A stretch of 64,000 nt of DNA from Pteria penguin (GCA_035048485.1 CM068582.1:38250596-38314595), one strand, 5' to 3'. Shown: positions 50,070 through 61,679, numbered from the stretch's first letter. Notes: generated from the letters alone by a model not told the origin. Numbers and translations: made by a program.

Positions 50070-52862
50070 CTACAACATATGGTATGATTCATAAATGTTA
50101 ATTCTAGGCTTTACTTAAATTCTTTTAAAATCTGTAGAAATTAATATGGACGAAAGATACATCATTTTCATGATGTGAAGCAGATGACACTCACTCCCTT
50201 TAAATGGAACACCAGTCAATCACAGGAACCTTCCCAGATGAAACCATTAACTGTTTATAGTAAAGTAGACTAAAACTAAAGTGCCTTGTCTAAATATAAA
50301 CTGAAAAATCCAGTGGTCATATGAAAGGATTTAACTGGTGATTTTTTGGCAAGAAAGACAACACCTTAACCACTGTGACAGGCATCCCATTAGGAAAGGC
50401 TATAATTTCTATATTTCAAATACCTGAATGAGAACTGCTGGTCACAAGGTAAAGGTCACTTCATCAAGTTAATTTTGTCCTCTATATACATGTATTAGAT
50501 TATTTGTTGGTTGTTTAACGTCATTACCCAATTACTTCACCAATATGGTAGTTGTCAGTGTTTTGCATGGCAGGTAACCAGAGGTAGCCCTCACGTTAAG
50601 CAGGTATACTGCTACACCTTCACACTTCACTGGAAATACCACAGTTTAACATGATGTGTTTTAGCACAATCATGGAGGCTATGGAATTTGATGAATAAAT
50701 ATTCTGAATTTTCCCAGCAAATTCTCCCTAATTTCAAAATGTGTAAATAAAATAATGTATTTCTTTTTGTTTACATTTATATAATATGATGGGTAATTTA
50801 GTTTTGTGCGATCACTTTAAACTGATATTTATTTTTGAGATATGAACTTGATCATACATGAAATATTGTTTTATAACATGTTGGATATACAATTTTTTAA
50901 GATGTAACAGGTTATGTCTTAAATTCAAATGTTACTGGAAAACAGAAACTACTAGTAGTCAACATTTATGAACATATGCCGTAAAATTCCCCAATTTTTC
51001 TCCAGCCCACGCTTATTTATATGAAACTGAATGATTTTTCCATGCAGGAATTTTTTTCAGCATTTTCCCTACTTTACATGTATTTATTTTTTGTATAGAA
51101 GAAATGCATGTACATTGAATCATCCATACTGACCTTTATGTCTTTCTTTTCCTAAATAACCTGTAATATGAAAACAATAGATATTCAAGGTATTTTGATA
51201 TAATGAAAGGAAAGGCAAAATATACTGCAAAGTCAGCAGGTTTGAGATCCACTGACTTCATGATTCTTTTGTTCTTTTTCTTTTTAATTTTTGTCCATTA
51301 TGACTATTTCAGATCTTACAGCAGCATGACATCATGATAAACTTAGAATTGCTACTTTCTGAAGATTCTGTATGTCCATGTAAACCTGTAGTATAATTTA
51401 AAAAACAGCAAATAATATGCCCACAGTTTATTATCCTAGGTGTCAAAAAAACTAAACCTAAATATCTGATCTAATTTTGGTAAATTTAAATTACCTGTGA
51501 AACTGGTAAAATAGTTCACTTTTTTTCAATTATTTGTATGTTACCTGATCTTCTTTGCACATCTATCATATCCAAGGTTTGACAACACCCCCCCCCCTCC
51601 ATTGATTTACACACAGACTACAATTGTATTAAATTTGAGATGTGAAAATTCCCTTTCATTATCTTCATAATGTGATTTTTCTCTGTACCGAGTTTCATCA
51701 AAATCCACCACATGAATTAGGAAAAGTTGCAAAGAGAAGATGTTAAGCTCAGAAAAATCTTAGTCCAAGGGTCTTAACTCCTGCAATTTTTTTTATAGCA
51801 TTCCCCTTCCAATATGCACATCTTCCTATGGTGTACTTGCTTTGCATTACCTTTCATCAAAATCCCCTAAAGGGTTTAAGAGGCTTAACAATGCAAAGAC
51901 AATATAGGTGGGACAGAAAGACAGATGGATGACAGCGGTATAGCACAAGACACCTACATTTCTATGTGGGTATATAAAAAACAATATGACATCAAATGAT
52001 GAAAACTATGAAATTCAGCATCAAGTTACTTTTATGAAATACTGGTAGGAATAAAGTTTGTACATTAGGTGCCCACTGATCCTTTTCCTCTAGTGAAAAA
52101 GAGCTCTAGTTTTGTTATGTAACATTAAACCACACAAGGTATTTCATGTGTCAAGGCCATCCCATGGCTTCCAATGTATTCGATGAAATACATGGGTCGA
52201 CTTATCAATATTTAGGGCCTTCACTGCAGTGTCAGAGCAAAATTACTACTATATCACTGAAAATTACAAAACTTGTTCAAATAAGAAAGCTAATCAGACA
52301 AACACAGATCTCTTATCAGCATAAACTATGTTTATATATTCCCCACTATGCTGTAATATTTATCGGAATCCATGGTTACAACACGTAGAAGATAAATTAG
52401 GTGAATTTATGGATTATGAACTTATATCATTCAGCTGTGACTCCTAAAATCTGTTGGTGAATAATGTAGTGGATTAACACTATTTGGAGCTGAAGATGAT
52501 ATAAATGTACAGGCATAAAGTCAGCTAAGATTAACCTAATTCAATTCCTGGAATATAAATGTACAAGTATAAAGTCAGCTGAGATTAAGCCTATTCAGAT
52601 CCTTGAACATAAATAGATTCCATCTGTTGTACATAGGGCTGGATATTTTAGACCAGAGTTTCACATCTATAAACTTAACAGTTGATTTACTACCTGATTA
52701 AGACACAATATTACGCAACAGTTTCAATTAATCATAACAAAATATTACATGGCAAACATCTGTCCTTATGTCCCCAATTTATCTCATATATTTACATCTT
52801 ACAGGAAAAATGATAAATACTTTACTCTCAATTCCATCATTTCAACATGAACAAACAGATAC
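50070..52862 (-). other. Intron of the CARD gene
   Basis: 2.8-kb intron with GT (52862-52861) and AG (50071-50070) ends. It holds tRNA-like SINE relics at 50180-50700 and a dispersed repeat remnant at ~51680-51960 (TTTCATCAAAATCC repeated, then GGGACAGAAAGACAGATGGA). A C-run lies at 51587. Confidence 0.75.
50180..50700 (-). mobile_element. Diverged SINE relics in the CARD intron
   Basis: ACACCTTAACCACTGTGACAGGCATCCC-type sequence at ~50367-50390 is, on the minus strand, a tRNA-like A-box start (CACAGTGGTTAAGG). A second relic at ~50510-50640 starts GGTTGTTTAACGTCATTACC and recalls the reversed tail (AACGTCA) of the SINE. Both are old and the boundaries are approximate. Confidence 0.4.
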
Positions 52863-53148
52863 CTGAGCCATAAGTTGGTTTGATTCTAGAAGTAACGTCT
52901 AAAGAGCTCGCCAGGTGGAGTTGTCCGGACTGCCTCAGGGCATTGATAAAGAGTGCCACCGCTGAGTCTCCCGTCCCCTCCACATATTCCAGTAGAGTGG
53001 TGTTCCTCTTCACCTTGCTCTGTTCCTGTTGTATCCCTTCACACTGCCCTTCGTCCAGTACTCCATGCTGGATCAGATAGTCAAAGAGTGCCTCAGAGTC
53101 TAAAGCTTCCACCAAGTCCTCTCGTGACGTCAGAGGAGTCGTTAGCAT
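52863..53148 (-). CDS. CARD adaptor-like protein, exon 1 (CARD)
   Basis: First coding exon of a 490-residue intracellular protein. The ATG at 53148 is the first in-frame start after an in-frame upstream stop. The donor is CAG|GTATCT at 52863/52862. Residues ~7-92 form a caspase recruitment domain, a six-helix death-fold that pairs with other CARDs. The key segments are REDLVEALDSEALFDYLIQH, GVLDEGQCEGIQQEQ, KRNTTLLEYVEGTGD and AVALFINALRQSGQLHLASS. The spacing of LFDYLIQxGVL, LLEYV and ALRQSGQ.HLA is typical of RAIDD, caspase-2 and IAP-type CARDs. No caspase, death, kinase or NACHT domain is attached. A signalling scaffold in innate immunity or cell death is therefore the most likely role (inference). 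Confidence 0.9.
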
Positions 53149-53190
53149 GGTGTCTTATGTTTTCCTCATTATTTGATCACCAACTGTCTT
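53149..53190 (-). other. 5' UTR end of the CARD gene with upstream splice acceptor
   Basis: TTTTTATTCCTAG just beyond 53190 is a good acceptor, so this exon probably begins with 42 noncoding bases after a 5' UTR intron. The upstream leader exon was not fixed. Strong minus-strand donors at 59676 and ~62462 are candidates. Confidence 0.45.
53155..53169 (-). promoter_or_regulatory. Four-codon upstream ORF before the CARD start
   Basis: ATG AGG AAA ACA TAA lies six bases before the CARD ATG and in the same frame. If transcribed as proposed, it could modulate initiation at the main start. The main start context is ACACCATGC. Confidence 0.4.
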
Positions 53191-53340
53191 CTAGGAATAA
53201 AAATATATAGCTATATAAGATAACACATATATATACAATAACTCTATGAAACTGAGAATCACTAATCCCAAAAATATTTACAATTTCAAATTTATACGAA
53301 GACACAAGTGGGAACAGGCAACTTTTGAAAAAAAAGATGT

Positions 53341-53750
53341 GTTTGTGAAACACTAATGCCCCCGGCAGCACCAAAGTCCAAAAAGTTATTTTTAGTGTGA
53401 AGTCATTACCAAGGTCAAGAGGTCATCGAACTTGGCGTCACTTGAAAAGGCTTTATTAGTTGAGTATGCATGTCAATCTTGAAGTCTCTATCCCTCAAGG
53501 TTCAAAAGTTATAGCCTCAAGTCGAAACAGTTATTTTCGGCGTGAAGGTCATTGTCAAGGTAAAGAGGTCATCGACCTTGGTGTCATTTGAAGGGGCTTC
53601 ATTAGTTGAGTATACATTTTAAATAAGAAGCCTCTATTCCTCATGGTTCAAAAGTTGGAGCCAATCTTAAAGTTGACAGCAGACAGATAAACAAACAAAC
53701 AGACAGGACAAATATAATGTGCCCCGATCTATCGATCAGGGGGCATCAAA
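53341..53750 (+). repeat. Interspersed repeat with AGGTCA motifs (copy 3, internally duplicated)
   Basis: Starts TTTGTGAAACACTAATGCCC and ends near GATCTATCGATCAGGGGGCA. The middle module occurs twice, each time with CAAGG-A/T-AAGAGGTCATCGA and TTCATTAGTTGAGTA-like blocks (~53400-53520 and ~53540-53660). Confidence 0.82.
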
Positions 53751-53759
53751 AATAATAAT

Positions 53760-54500
53760 GGTAAAACTTTTTAAGGAGGGGTGCATGAACTTTGACGCCT
53801 TTGAAAAATCTGACGACTAAACGGACGGGTATTCTAATCCTAGAGACCTCTACTGACTCCTACTTACTCTCATAATAGGCAATATATTCCATGTTTATCA
53901 CCTGGACTAAATTTCAGCAATAGATCAAGGAATATAAGAGAATCCCTACACTGAATACTTTCTTTAATAATGTAAACACTCTCACACAAGAAAATCGGTA
54001 AAACCGATGGATGCTCTCCAGTGGCTGATTTTATCAGTTAGGAAAACCTTAATGCTTCTAAATTTATCCAAAAAATTGGAATGCATGATCCCTAATATGA
54101 AGTATAAACATACGCTGGTGAAAAGTTCCTCAATATATACAGCTCCTTTTTGCGGTATTTTACGTTCTAGTTCCTGGGTGACTTTAACCTATCAGAAATG
54201 GCCTGAGCGACGTTTGTCTGAAAGCCTATATCCTCAGTGACAATTAAGTGTTTCAATTAAGTATCATTATTTTCTTTCAAATCCACTAAAATTTAAGTCG
54301 TTTTTCTTGTATTTTCTGAGTGACCTTGACCTTTAAAAATTACTAACTGACCTTTGTCCGAAAACTTGTTTCCTGGGTGAAGTATAATCAGATTCTGATG
54401 AACGGTAAGAGATATGACTTCGACCGAACGGACATGCAGACGGGCGGATAAATGTACAGACAGACAGCCACATATTACAAAACAACCACCATATGGTTCC
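53760..54500. repeat. Probable dispersed repeat remnant
   Basis: Contains GTGACCTTGACCTTTAAAAA at ~54320 and GACCGAACGGACATGCAGACG at ~54422. These recall ends of mollusc dispersed repeats (TGACCTTGACCTTT and a GGACGGACGG-type tail). No coding frame. Confidence 0.35.
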
Positions 54501-55015
54501 ACGAAATTTGTCGGGAAGCAAAATACAGAACTCTACTTCATCCAATAGATTATACAGAATAAGTGTAACTTTACGCAATGCACCTCTCTGACAATCATGA
54601 TGGAATGAGGAGCAAGAATATGAAGATTCATTAAAAAAAGTTGTACGTTATAGCTACAAATCAAAGATTTGCTCACCAACTTGTTCACCTTGTGCATTCT
54701 ATTTTCAATCAATATATACACGGACATTCATACTAAAGGATATAATATGGTTAACACAATATTGATCTTTTACACATAACCATCTCGCATACCAACCACA
54801 TGTATACAAAACGTGTGCACTCAGAATGATTATCTAGATTCAATATCATTTTGTCATTTCCAAAACGAGCTATAAAAACCTTTAAGGATAACTTTGAGAC
54901 TGACTTTTATTAGAACTAAGGTCATGGTATGTTGATTGCAATTACCAGTTTCTTGTGTCAATCGGTGTTCAATGTTTTATGATAACACAATCATAAAAAG
55001 ATCTTATTCTACCAA
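54500..55015. other. No gene seen
   Basis: AT-rich sequence, no recognised feature. Confidence 0.4.
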
Positions 55016-55016
55016 T

Positions 55017-55018
<2 letters not shown>

Positions 55019-55111
<93 letters not shown>
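55019..55111. repeat. (AT)n microsatellite, ~92 bp
   Basis: Uninterrupted AT run. Confidence 0.98.
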
Positions 55112-55113
<2 letters not shown>

Positions 55114-55225
55114 TGTACAACACCTTGAGGACGAACTCGCCGAGGACCCAAGCAACAAGCACCAGATGGCGAAGGACCAGCAAAGTTCACAAAGCCAATA
55201 TGTCCTGTTAGAGACCCTGAAGTGA
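55112..55225 (+). pseudogene. Coding-like 37-codon fragment, family unknown
   Basis: Directly after the (AT)n run, one plus-strand frame reads [20 protein letters not shown] and continues through [14 protein letters not shown] to a TGA at 55223-55225. The acidic/Gln-rich, low-Cys composition looks protein-coding and unlike the surroundings. It is probably the C-terminal scrap of a gene or mobile-element protein cut by the microsatellite. The minus strand is also open here, so strand is uncertain. Confidence 0.3.
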
Positions 55226-55429
55226 ACAGTCATACAACTGTAAAGCACATCTGTCTCTTATATGACAATGGTCGTTTTTTGTTTCAAAATCTACGACGTT
55301 CTTACTTGGATTTCCAACAATCCGGGCCTTCCTTTCATGCCATAGACATGATGATTAAATGAAACTGAAAAGTATCAGAAAACGACACATTTAATAAAGA
55401 ATGACATTTGGATACAGGAGTTAAGTTCG

Positions 55430-55598
55430 TCTGGTTGCCCGTATGTTACGACAAAGTAACAGATTAAATTGTTACAGATCTCGCTTTCCGTCTGTAACAC
55501 TAATATAGTAGATTACGGTATAAAAGAGCTCGTCTGGTGTCCGTAGTTACGCTGTATGTAACTCACCTGGCCAATATCACTTAATAAAAGTTTAAAGA
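55430..55598. repeat. Diverged left border of the 49-bp satellite
   Basis: Degenerate units with CTCGTCTGG-T-GTCCGTAG and TTACAGATCTCGCTTTCCG. They resemble the clean array that follows but have irregular spacing. Confidence 0.6.
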
Positions 55599-56490
55599 GC
55601 ACAGAGCTCGCTGGGCGTTCTTAACACTATCATAACAGACTCTGTTGTTACAGGGCTCGCTTGGCGTCCTTAACACTATCATAACAGACTTAGTTGTTAC
55701 AGAGCTCGCTGGGCGTTCTTAACACTATCATAACAGACTTAGTTGTTACAGAGCTCGCTGAGCGTTCTTAACACTATGATAACAGACTTAGTTGTTACAG
55801 AGCTCGCTGGGCGTTCTTAACACTATCATAACAGACTTAGTTGTTACAGAGCTCGCTGAGCGTTCTTAACACTATGATAACAGACTTAGTTGTTACAGAG
55901 CTCGCTGGGCGTTCTTAACACTATCATAACAGACTTAGTTGTTACAAAGCTCGCTGGGCGTTCTCAACACTATCATAACAGACTTAGTTGTTACAGAGCT
56001 CGCTGGGCGTTCTCAACACTATCATAACAAACTTAGTTGTTACAGAGCTCGCTGGGCGTTCTTAACACTATCATAACAGACTTAGTTGTTACAGAGCTCG
56101 CTGGGCGTTCTTAACACTATCATAACAGACTTAGTTGTTACAGAGCTCGCTGGGCGTTCTTAACACTATCATTACAGGCTCTGTTGTTACAGAGCTCGCT
56201 GGGCGTTCTTAACACTATCATAACAGACTTAGTTGTTACAGAGCTCGCTGGGCGTTCTCAACACTATCATAACAGACTTAGTTGTTACAGAGATCGCTGG
56301 GCGTTCTTAACACTATCATAACAGACTTAGTTGTTACAGAGCTCGCTGGGCGTTCTTCACACTATCATAACAGACTCTGTTGTTACAGGGCTCGCTGGGC
56401 TTCTTAACACTATCAAAACAAACTTAGTTGTTACAGAGCTCGCTGGGCGTTCTTACCACTATCATAACATACTTAATTGTTACAGAGCTC
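55599..56490. repeat. 49-bp satellite array, ~18 copies
   Basis: Unit built on AGAGCTCGCTGGGCGTTCTT followed by AACACTATCATAACAGACTT and AGTTGTTAC. Copies are very similar. Two units with GAGCGTTC/CTATGATAAC variants alternate with standard ones at ~55749-55900, indicating a 98-bp dimer. The unit holds a TAACA...TGTTA dyad and a GAGCTC palindrome. Degenerate units continue to ~57110. Confidence 0.97.
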
Positions 56491-56754
56491 GCCCAACGTC
56501 CGTTACACCATTATAGCAGAATAAAATGTTATAGAGAGCTCGTGTATAACACCATTTGAAGAAGTATCGGTGTTATGGAATTCGCACAGCGTCTTTAACA
56601 CGTATAACAGATAAGTGTAACAGGGCTTACCCAGCGTCCATAACACTCTTATAACAAATAACAGACTACTGCAAACCTCATCCGATGACTGTTACACCAT
56701 CATAACAGAATATAGTGTTAGCTTGCATGATGTTTGTAACTCCCTTATAAAACA

Positions 56755-57005
56755 CAGCCGGTGTAGCTCAGTAGATGAGGTGTTGCGCTCTTGACCGAAA
56801 GGTTTCGGGTTCGACTCCAGCCCAGGGCACACCGATGTCCTGTCTTTCGAATTAGACAGTAAAATCCGAAATGACATGTCAAATATCCCTCACTGCTTTA
56901 AGTAGGTCCATGGCAAAGGTATAAATTTCTATGCCATACATCAGGCAGATGCCGTAACCATATACGTAAAATAATCTTGGAGTGACGTAAAACAATAATC
57001 AATCA
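56755..57005 (+). mobile_element. SINE inserted in the degenerate satellite edge
   Basis: Head AGCCGGTGTAGCTCAGTAG with A-box and TTCGGGTTCGACTCCAG with B-box, then the family body (CCTCACTGCTTTAAGTAGGTCC, ATACATCAGGCAGATGCCGT) and an AATCAATCATCC tail. Degenerate 49-bp satellite sequence lies on both sides. Confidence 0.88.
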
Positions 57006-57119
57006 TCCATTATGAATCAAAACATGCGGTTACAAAGCTAGTCCGGCGTCCGTAACACCATCATGACATACAATAGTATTATGTAGCCCGCCCAGTCTAT
57101 GTAACACCTGATTCATCAT

Positions 57120-59205
57120 GGTGGATTAGCTAGACCCCAACAAGAAAAGACACATTCGATATTCAGATGAAAAAAAAACAACTTACAGCTATAAGGACGA
57201 TGAGCACACTTGTTACATCCTATGTTAATTCCTGATCAATACATGAAACTTACTCATAGCATCTTACGAGCACATTTCAGCAGCTGAAGATGCATATGTT
57301 GCTTTTGCATCGTGTGAATCAATAACAAAATACATTTCTGCACTATTTGCTATGTCTATAATTCTCTGTTGTTTGGCTCCGAGACCGAGATATGCATGTT
57401 TGATGTCGCCAACCTGCCATAGCTAAGTGTAGGTATTGATTTTACCGCGATCGACAGAGAAGCTATACAGTACGTGACAGCTACAATCACATCAACATTA
57501 CAACTCGCCTTTATAATTATATTATTGACATTTTATCGTTATTAATCTCCACTGGTCTAAAGCAACAAAGCGGCATACGAATATGCGATATTTTAGAAGA
57601 ACATAAAACACTAACGAAATAAACTCTACACGTTGAAATGTTCAACCCTGCAGAACTTAATAATGAAACAATCGCTCTCAGCAGCATCTGCATTACTTTT
57701 TTATTCCAACGCGGACGACATCAATCACCTTTAGAATATTCAGAGACAGAACTGAAACTGATTATGGATTTGCTACCAATGTGCACCCTCGATGGTTAAC
57801 TGGGAGGCGGTTCCCATATCCCTTATGTACAGATGAGGTGTACCGAACGACAAACATATTGAGGAAACAAAATCCCATAAAACTAAACCGTAAATACAAA
57901 TGAATCCTATGGTATTGGGGTAGTAAACAGGTTCAGCCGCCTTCTATATATACCATAGTGGCCATCGCCTTCCTAATCCTTCACTCCATCCTTTATAAGT
58001 AGGTCTAATGTAGTTCTACGTCATACCGTAAGTGTGGTTCCATCAGCATTAAGGATTACACCTGCACATTAATGAGGTTTACAACATCAGCCACCTATAT
58101 CCCAAACAGATCCTCGATTGCTTTGTGTAATTTCCGAAGATTATGAGATCAGGAAAGGGTGAAGCTAACAGATTCGGTTTATCTCTATATGGGGGATCAA
58201 TACAAACAGCTGGTGTACATCTCAATTTTACCTTGCTCTTTCTTTGACTCCCTTTATAACCATCTAACTTGAAACATGGTGGCCGTTTTAGATTGTCAGT
58301 GGGTTGTTTTAAGGTAACGAATGTTGCTACGTGATCGGCAGGGATAGATCAAGTGGGGCGACATCTATGACATGACGGTAACATAGGTAACTCGTCATAA
58401 CACCTTATAGAACATTACCATGACATATACATACGTTAAAATGTATACGGCAGTGTTGTCAGCTCTTTACAAATGACTCGGTTACTGTAAGGACCGGATT
58501 AGGTCAATGATAATAATGAAAAAAAAACCTGTAGATCTAATTGTAATACACATCTGCAAATTGGTCAAAGATCAAATGTGTCAGATATTTATGAACATTG
58601 TTGCCTTGTTGTTTTGCGTATGAAGATATGAATATCAAGACCGAATCGTTAAATATGCTTATTGCCAGTCAATGAGTCACAGTATGATTCCATGAGATTC
58701 TACCAAAGAAAATTCGCCAGTAGGCTTTTAATGACTGATGTGTGGTAACTAGGAAACGACGACCTTGACCTACCATTGACATCTGTTGCGGTGAAGGGGA
58801 AAGCGACATGGTATAGCAGATGGTGTATATTTTCTGCATTCCTCATCTGGAATGACTGTCATAACACCGCCCTCGCCCCATGATATACTCCTTGCTTAAC
58901 ATCAAACACAATACACTGTGTCATGCGTGCACTAGTACAGCATGCGCATGTATCATTCAGACAATACACTGGGATACACCGGAAAAACATAATAATATAT
59001 ATATCTGGGAGGAGGGCTTGTGTACACTGTTTGTTCAGTATTCACATTCCTTCTAAATCACGCTTTTCTTATATTATACTGACATTTTTGGGAAAGAAAC
59101 AAACATAGGAATATGGGTAACTTCGTCATCAGTGAAATGCAAAATCAAATGCTTTTCAATTGAAAGAGTTTTAAAAGGTTGATGAAAACATAAACATAAA
59201 GGATA
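57120..59205. other. No gene seen
   Basis: Less AT-biased than average but without a convincing exon or repeat. Confidence 0.35.
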
Positions 59206-59220
59206 TCTTAATAAGCACTA

Positions 59221-59314
59221 TAGTTACCTAATTTCTGTTGAAACGTTTTGGCTCATACTTCACCACGATGGTGAAGTATGAACCAAATCGTTTCAATAGA
59301 TATTATATAGTTAC
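59221..59314. repeat. Hairpin 1 of a three-hairpin cluster
   Basis: Arms of ~44-47 bp meet around a 3-base centre (TTCACCA CGA TGGTGAA). Mismatches are few and lie mostly near the outer ends (TAGTTACC... and ...TAGTTACC reversed). Confidence 0.85.
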
Positions 59315-59324
59315 CATGATAAGC

Positions 59325-59350
59325 TAGCGGTACAAATGAAAGTACCGCTA
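59325..59350. repeat. Hairpin 2, perfect 9-bp stem
   Basis: TAGCGGTAC, an 8-base loop, then GTACCGCTA. Confidence 0.8.
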
Positions 59351-59385
59351 CAACAAATGTATCGAGCTGTCAAAGCACAGTGTAC

Positions 59386-59487
59386 CCACAGGGCTTTCGG
59401 CTCGTTGCCCCCCCCCCCTCATTAACACCACTTATTATATTGGTGTAATTGAGGGGGGAGGGTTGCAACGAGCCGAAAGCACTGTGG
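59386..59487. repeat. Hairpin 3, ~45-bp arms
   Basis: CCACAG...GGCTTTCGGCTCGTTG, a C-run and CATTAACACCA pair with TGGTGTAATTG, a G-run, then CAACGAGCCGAAAGC and CTGTGG. The spacer of ~9 bases is TTATTA-like. The C/G runs differ in length between arms. Confidence 0.85.
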
Positions 59488-59675
59488 TTTACCATAATAA
59501 CAGAACACAGTACATCATACAAATTCCAGGGAGAATTAACAATACAGATTATGTATGCATGTTCCGGGTAACACCTTCATCATTAATCCAAAATGTAAAA
59601 TATCGACCAAACGGTTGAAGTCAGGGGCGAAAATAAAAATGTTTATAAGTAAATCATAAAATGTCAGTGACTTAC

Positions 59676-59712
59676 CTCCACATCAAAAAGTTCGTCTGAA
59701 CCAAGACTACCT
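59676..59712 (-). CDS. Candidate small exon with strong donor
   Basis: CATTATAG acceptor at 59713 and GAG|GTAAGTC donor at 59676/59675. The open frame encodes GSLGSDELFDVE, ending in phase 0. It may be an exon of an unseen minus-strand gene or a leader exon of the CARD gene. In the latter case it would be noncoding, because the CARD exon has an in-frame stop before its ATG. Confidence 0.25.
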
Positions 59713-60257
59713 CTATAATGAATTTTTGATCGAACAGAATAAGAACATACTTCAGTTTATAACACCTTAGTGTTTACCATTACATGGACACGAGTTCAGA
59801 CATCGCAATAGTGATCGATGACAGCCCTAGTGGTAAAGTTTCGTAAAAACGCTAAGCCCTTATGTCAATGTTTAAGCATTCGTGTATTATTTATTTACCT
59901 TAAACATTCCATAACTTGATGTTGTCGTGATTAATGAACCGGAAAATGATACTTATTAAAGTTTCATTCTGTTTATAATCATTAATATTTGATCGGAACG
60001 GATATTACAAAAGGTTAAGTTTACAACTTTTCTCATGTTACTAATTGCAACAGAGGACAATAGCACTGTATATACTTCAAGAGCATTTCTGACATGAACA
60101 AGAGCAACGCCAACGTATTATATGCCCCCCCCCCAACCTTGGTTATTTTTGTAACGTGAGCATAAAGCACTGACACTCCTTTCAATTTTTCTATACCAGT
60201 GATTTTCGATTACTGAGAATTGATCCAAATCAGCACATTTTCAGTAATCAACAATCA

Positions 60258-60532
60258 ATTGATTGATTGATTTTTGATTAACGTCACACCACGAATATTT
60301 CAATTATATGGTGATGGTATCTGCCTGATGCGGGGCATATAAATTTTGACCTTTGCAACGGACCCATCCGAATCAGTGAGGAATCTTTAACGTGCCATGC
60401 ATACCACGACACGGAGCATCAGTTTTTACTGTCTCATCCAAAAGACAGAACACCGGCATGACCAGCGCGGGACTCGAACCCCGGCCTCCCGATCAGGAGT
60501 CCAGCACGATACCACTAGGCCACGCCGGCTTT
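60258..60532 (-). mobile_element. SINE with perfect 12-bp TSD
   Basis: Full-length minus-oriented family member, from the (ATTG)n tail at left to CACGCCGGCTTT at right, with B-box (GGGACTCGAACCCCGG on the plus strand). AATCAACAATCA flanks both sides (60246-60257 and 60533-60544). Confidence 0.93.
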
Positions 60533-60559
60533 AATCAACAATCAAACATCGGCGATAAT

Positions 60560-61365
60560 TATTTCATTATTCTGCATAATAAAACCTGACTTAGATATCT
60601 TCATGATGTATCTTTATACCAAACATCAATTCATTATCTTTATCTATTCCTGAGATAATGAGCTGAGACTGCATACTTTAAGAAATTTTCAAAGTCCAAA
60701 GGGGATAGCTGACAAAAATAATTGAATCATATCTAAATTATAACTTAATAACTTAACCTAGATATCCTTTAGATGTATCTGTATACCAAATATCAATTCA
60801 ATATATCTAGTTGTTCTTGAGAAAATGAAGAGAATTGCTAATTTTAAGAAGTTTTCAAAGTCCAAGGGGTATAACTCTCACAAAAATTATTGAACCGTAA
60901 CCAAATTTCAACTTGACCTACGGTAAATATCCTTTAGATGTATCAGTATATCAAATATAAATTCAATTTTATGTGGATTTACATAATGTGCGGAAACTGC
61001 AAATTTTAAGAAATTTCCTAAGTCCAAGGGGGATAACTTTCACAAAAATTATTGAACCATAACCAAATCTGAACTTGCCCTAAATATCCTATAGACGTAT
61101 CAGTATATCAATATAAATTCAATATCTTTATTGTTTCTGAGATAATGTGCGGAAACTGCAATTTAAAAAAAAAATCTTAAGTCCAAGGGGTATAACTCTG
61201 CCAAAAATTATTGAACCATAACCAAATTTGAAATTGATCTAGATATACTTAAGATGTATCTGTATGCAAAATATCAATTCAATATCTCTATCTGTTCCTG
61301 AGATAATGAGCGGAAACTGCAAATTTTAAGAAATTTTCCAAGTCCAAGGGGGATAACTACATGTT
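60560..61365. repeat. ~160-bp tandem repeat, ~5 copies
   Basis: AAGTCCAA-GGGG-ATAACT recurs at ~60692, 60858, 61019, 61180 and 61339, i.e. every ~160 bp. Other shared blocks are ATTATTGAACCATAACCAAA, GATGTATCTGTAT.CCAAATATC and GAGATAATG.GCGGAAACTGC. Units are 80-90% alike by eye. Confidence 0.92.
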
Positions 61366-61679
61366 CTTTCTTCGAAGAAGGCATAAATATACAATGATTT
61401 AAATAAAGTCTGTTAGGTAATAGTACAATGGTGTGCTCAATGACAGATGTTTGGATTTTATATTTGAAATTATAGAACATTGTCATCAATATTACCTCAG
61501 TCGTATTTGTGCGTCTAAGTGCCTGCTAACATGCGTGTAAGCACGTGTGTTAAATGTTCAATGGGGATTCCCCCTGTACATGTACGGTATTTTAGATCAA
61601 TCATGTTCCAAATTTAAACCAAGATAAAAGGTCCAAACAAATGCTAAAAGTGATGAGTTCTTTAACGTACTGGGATTAA

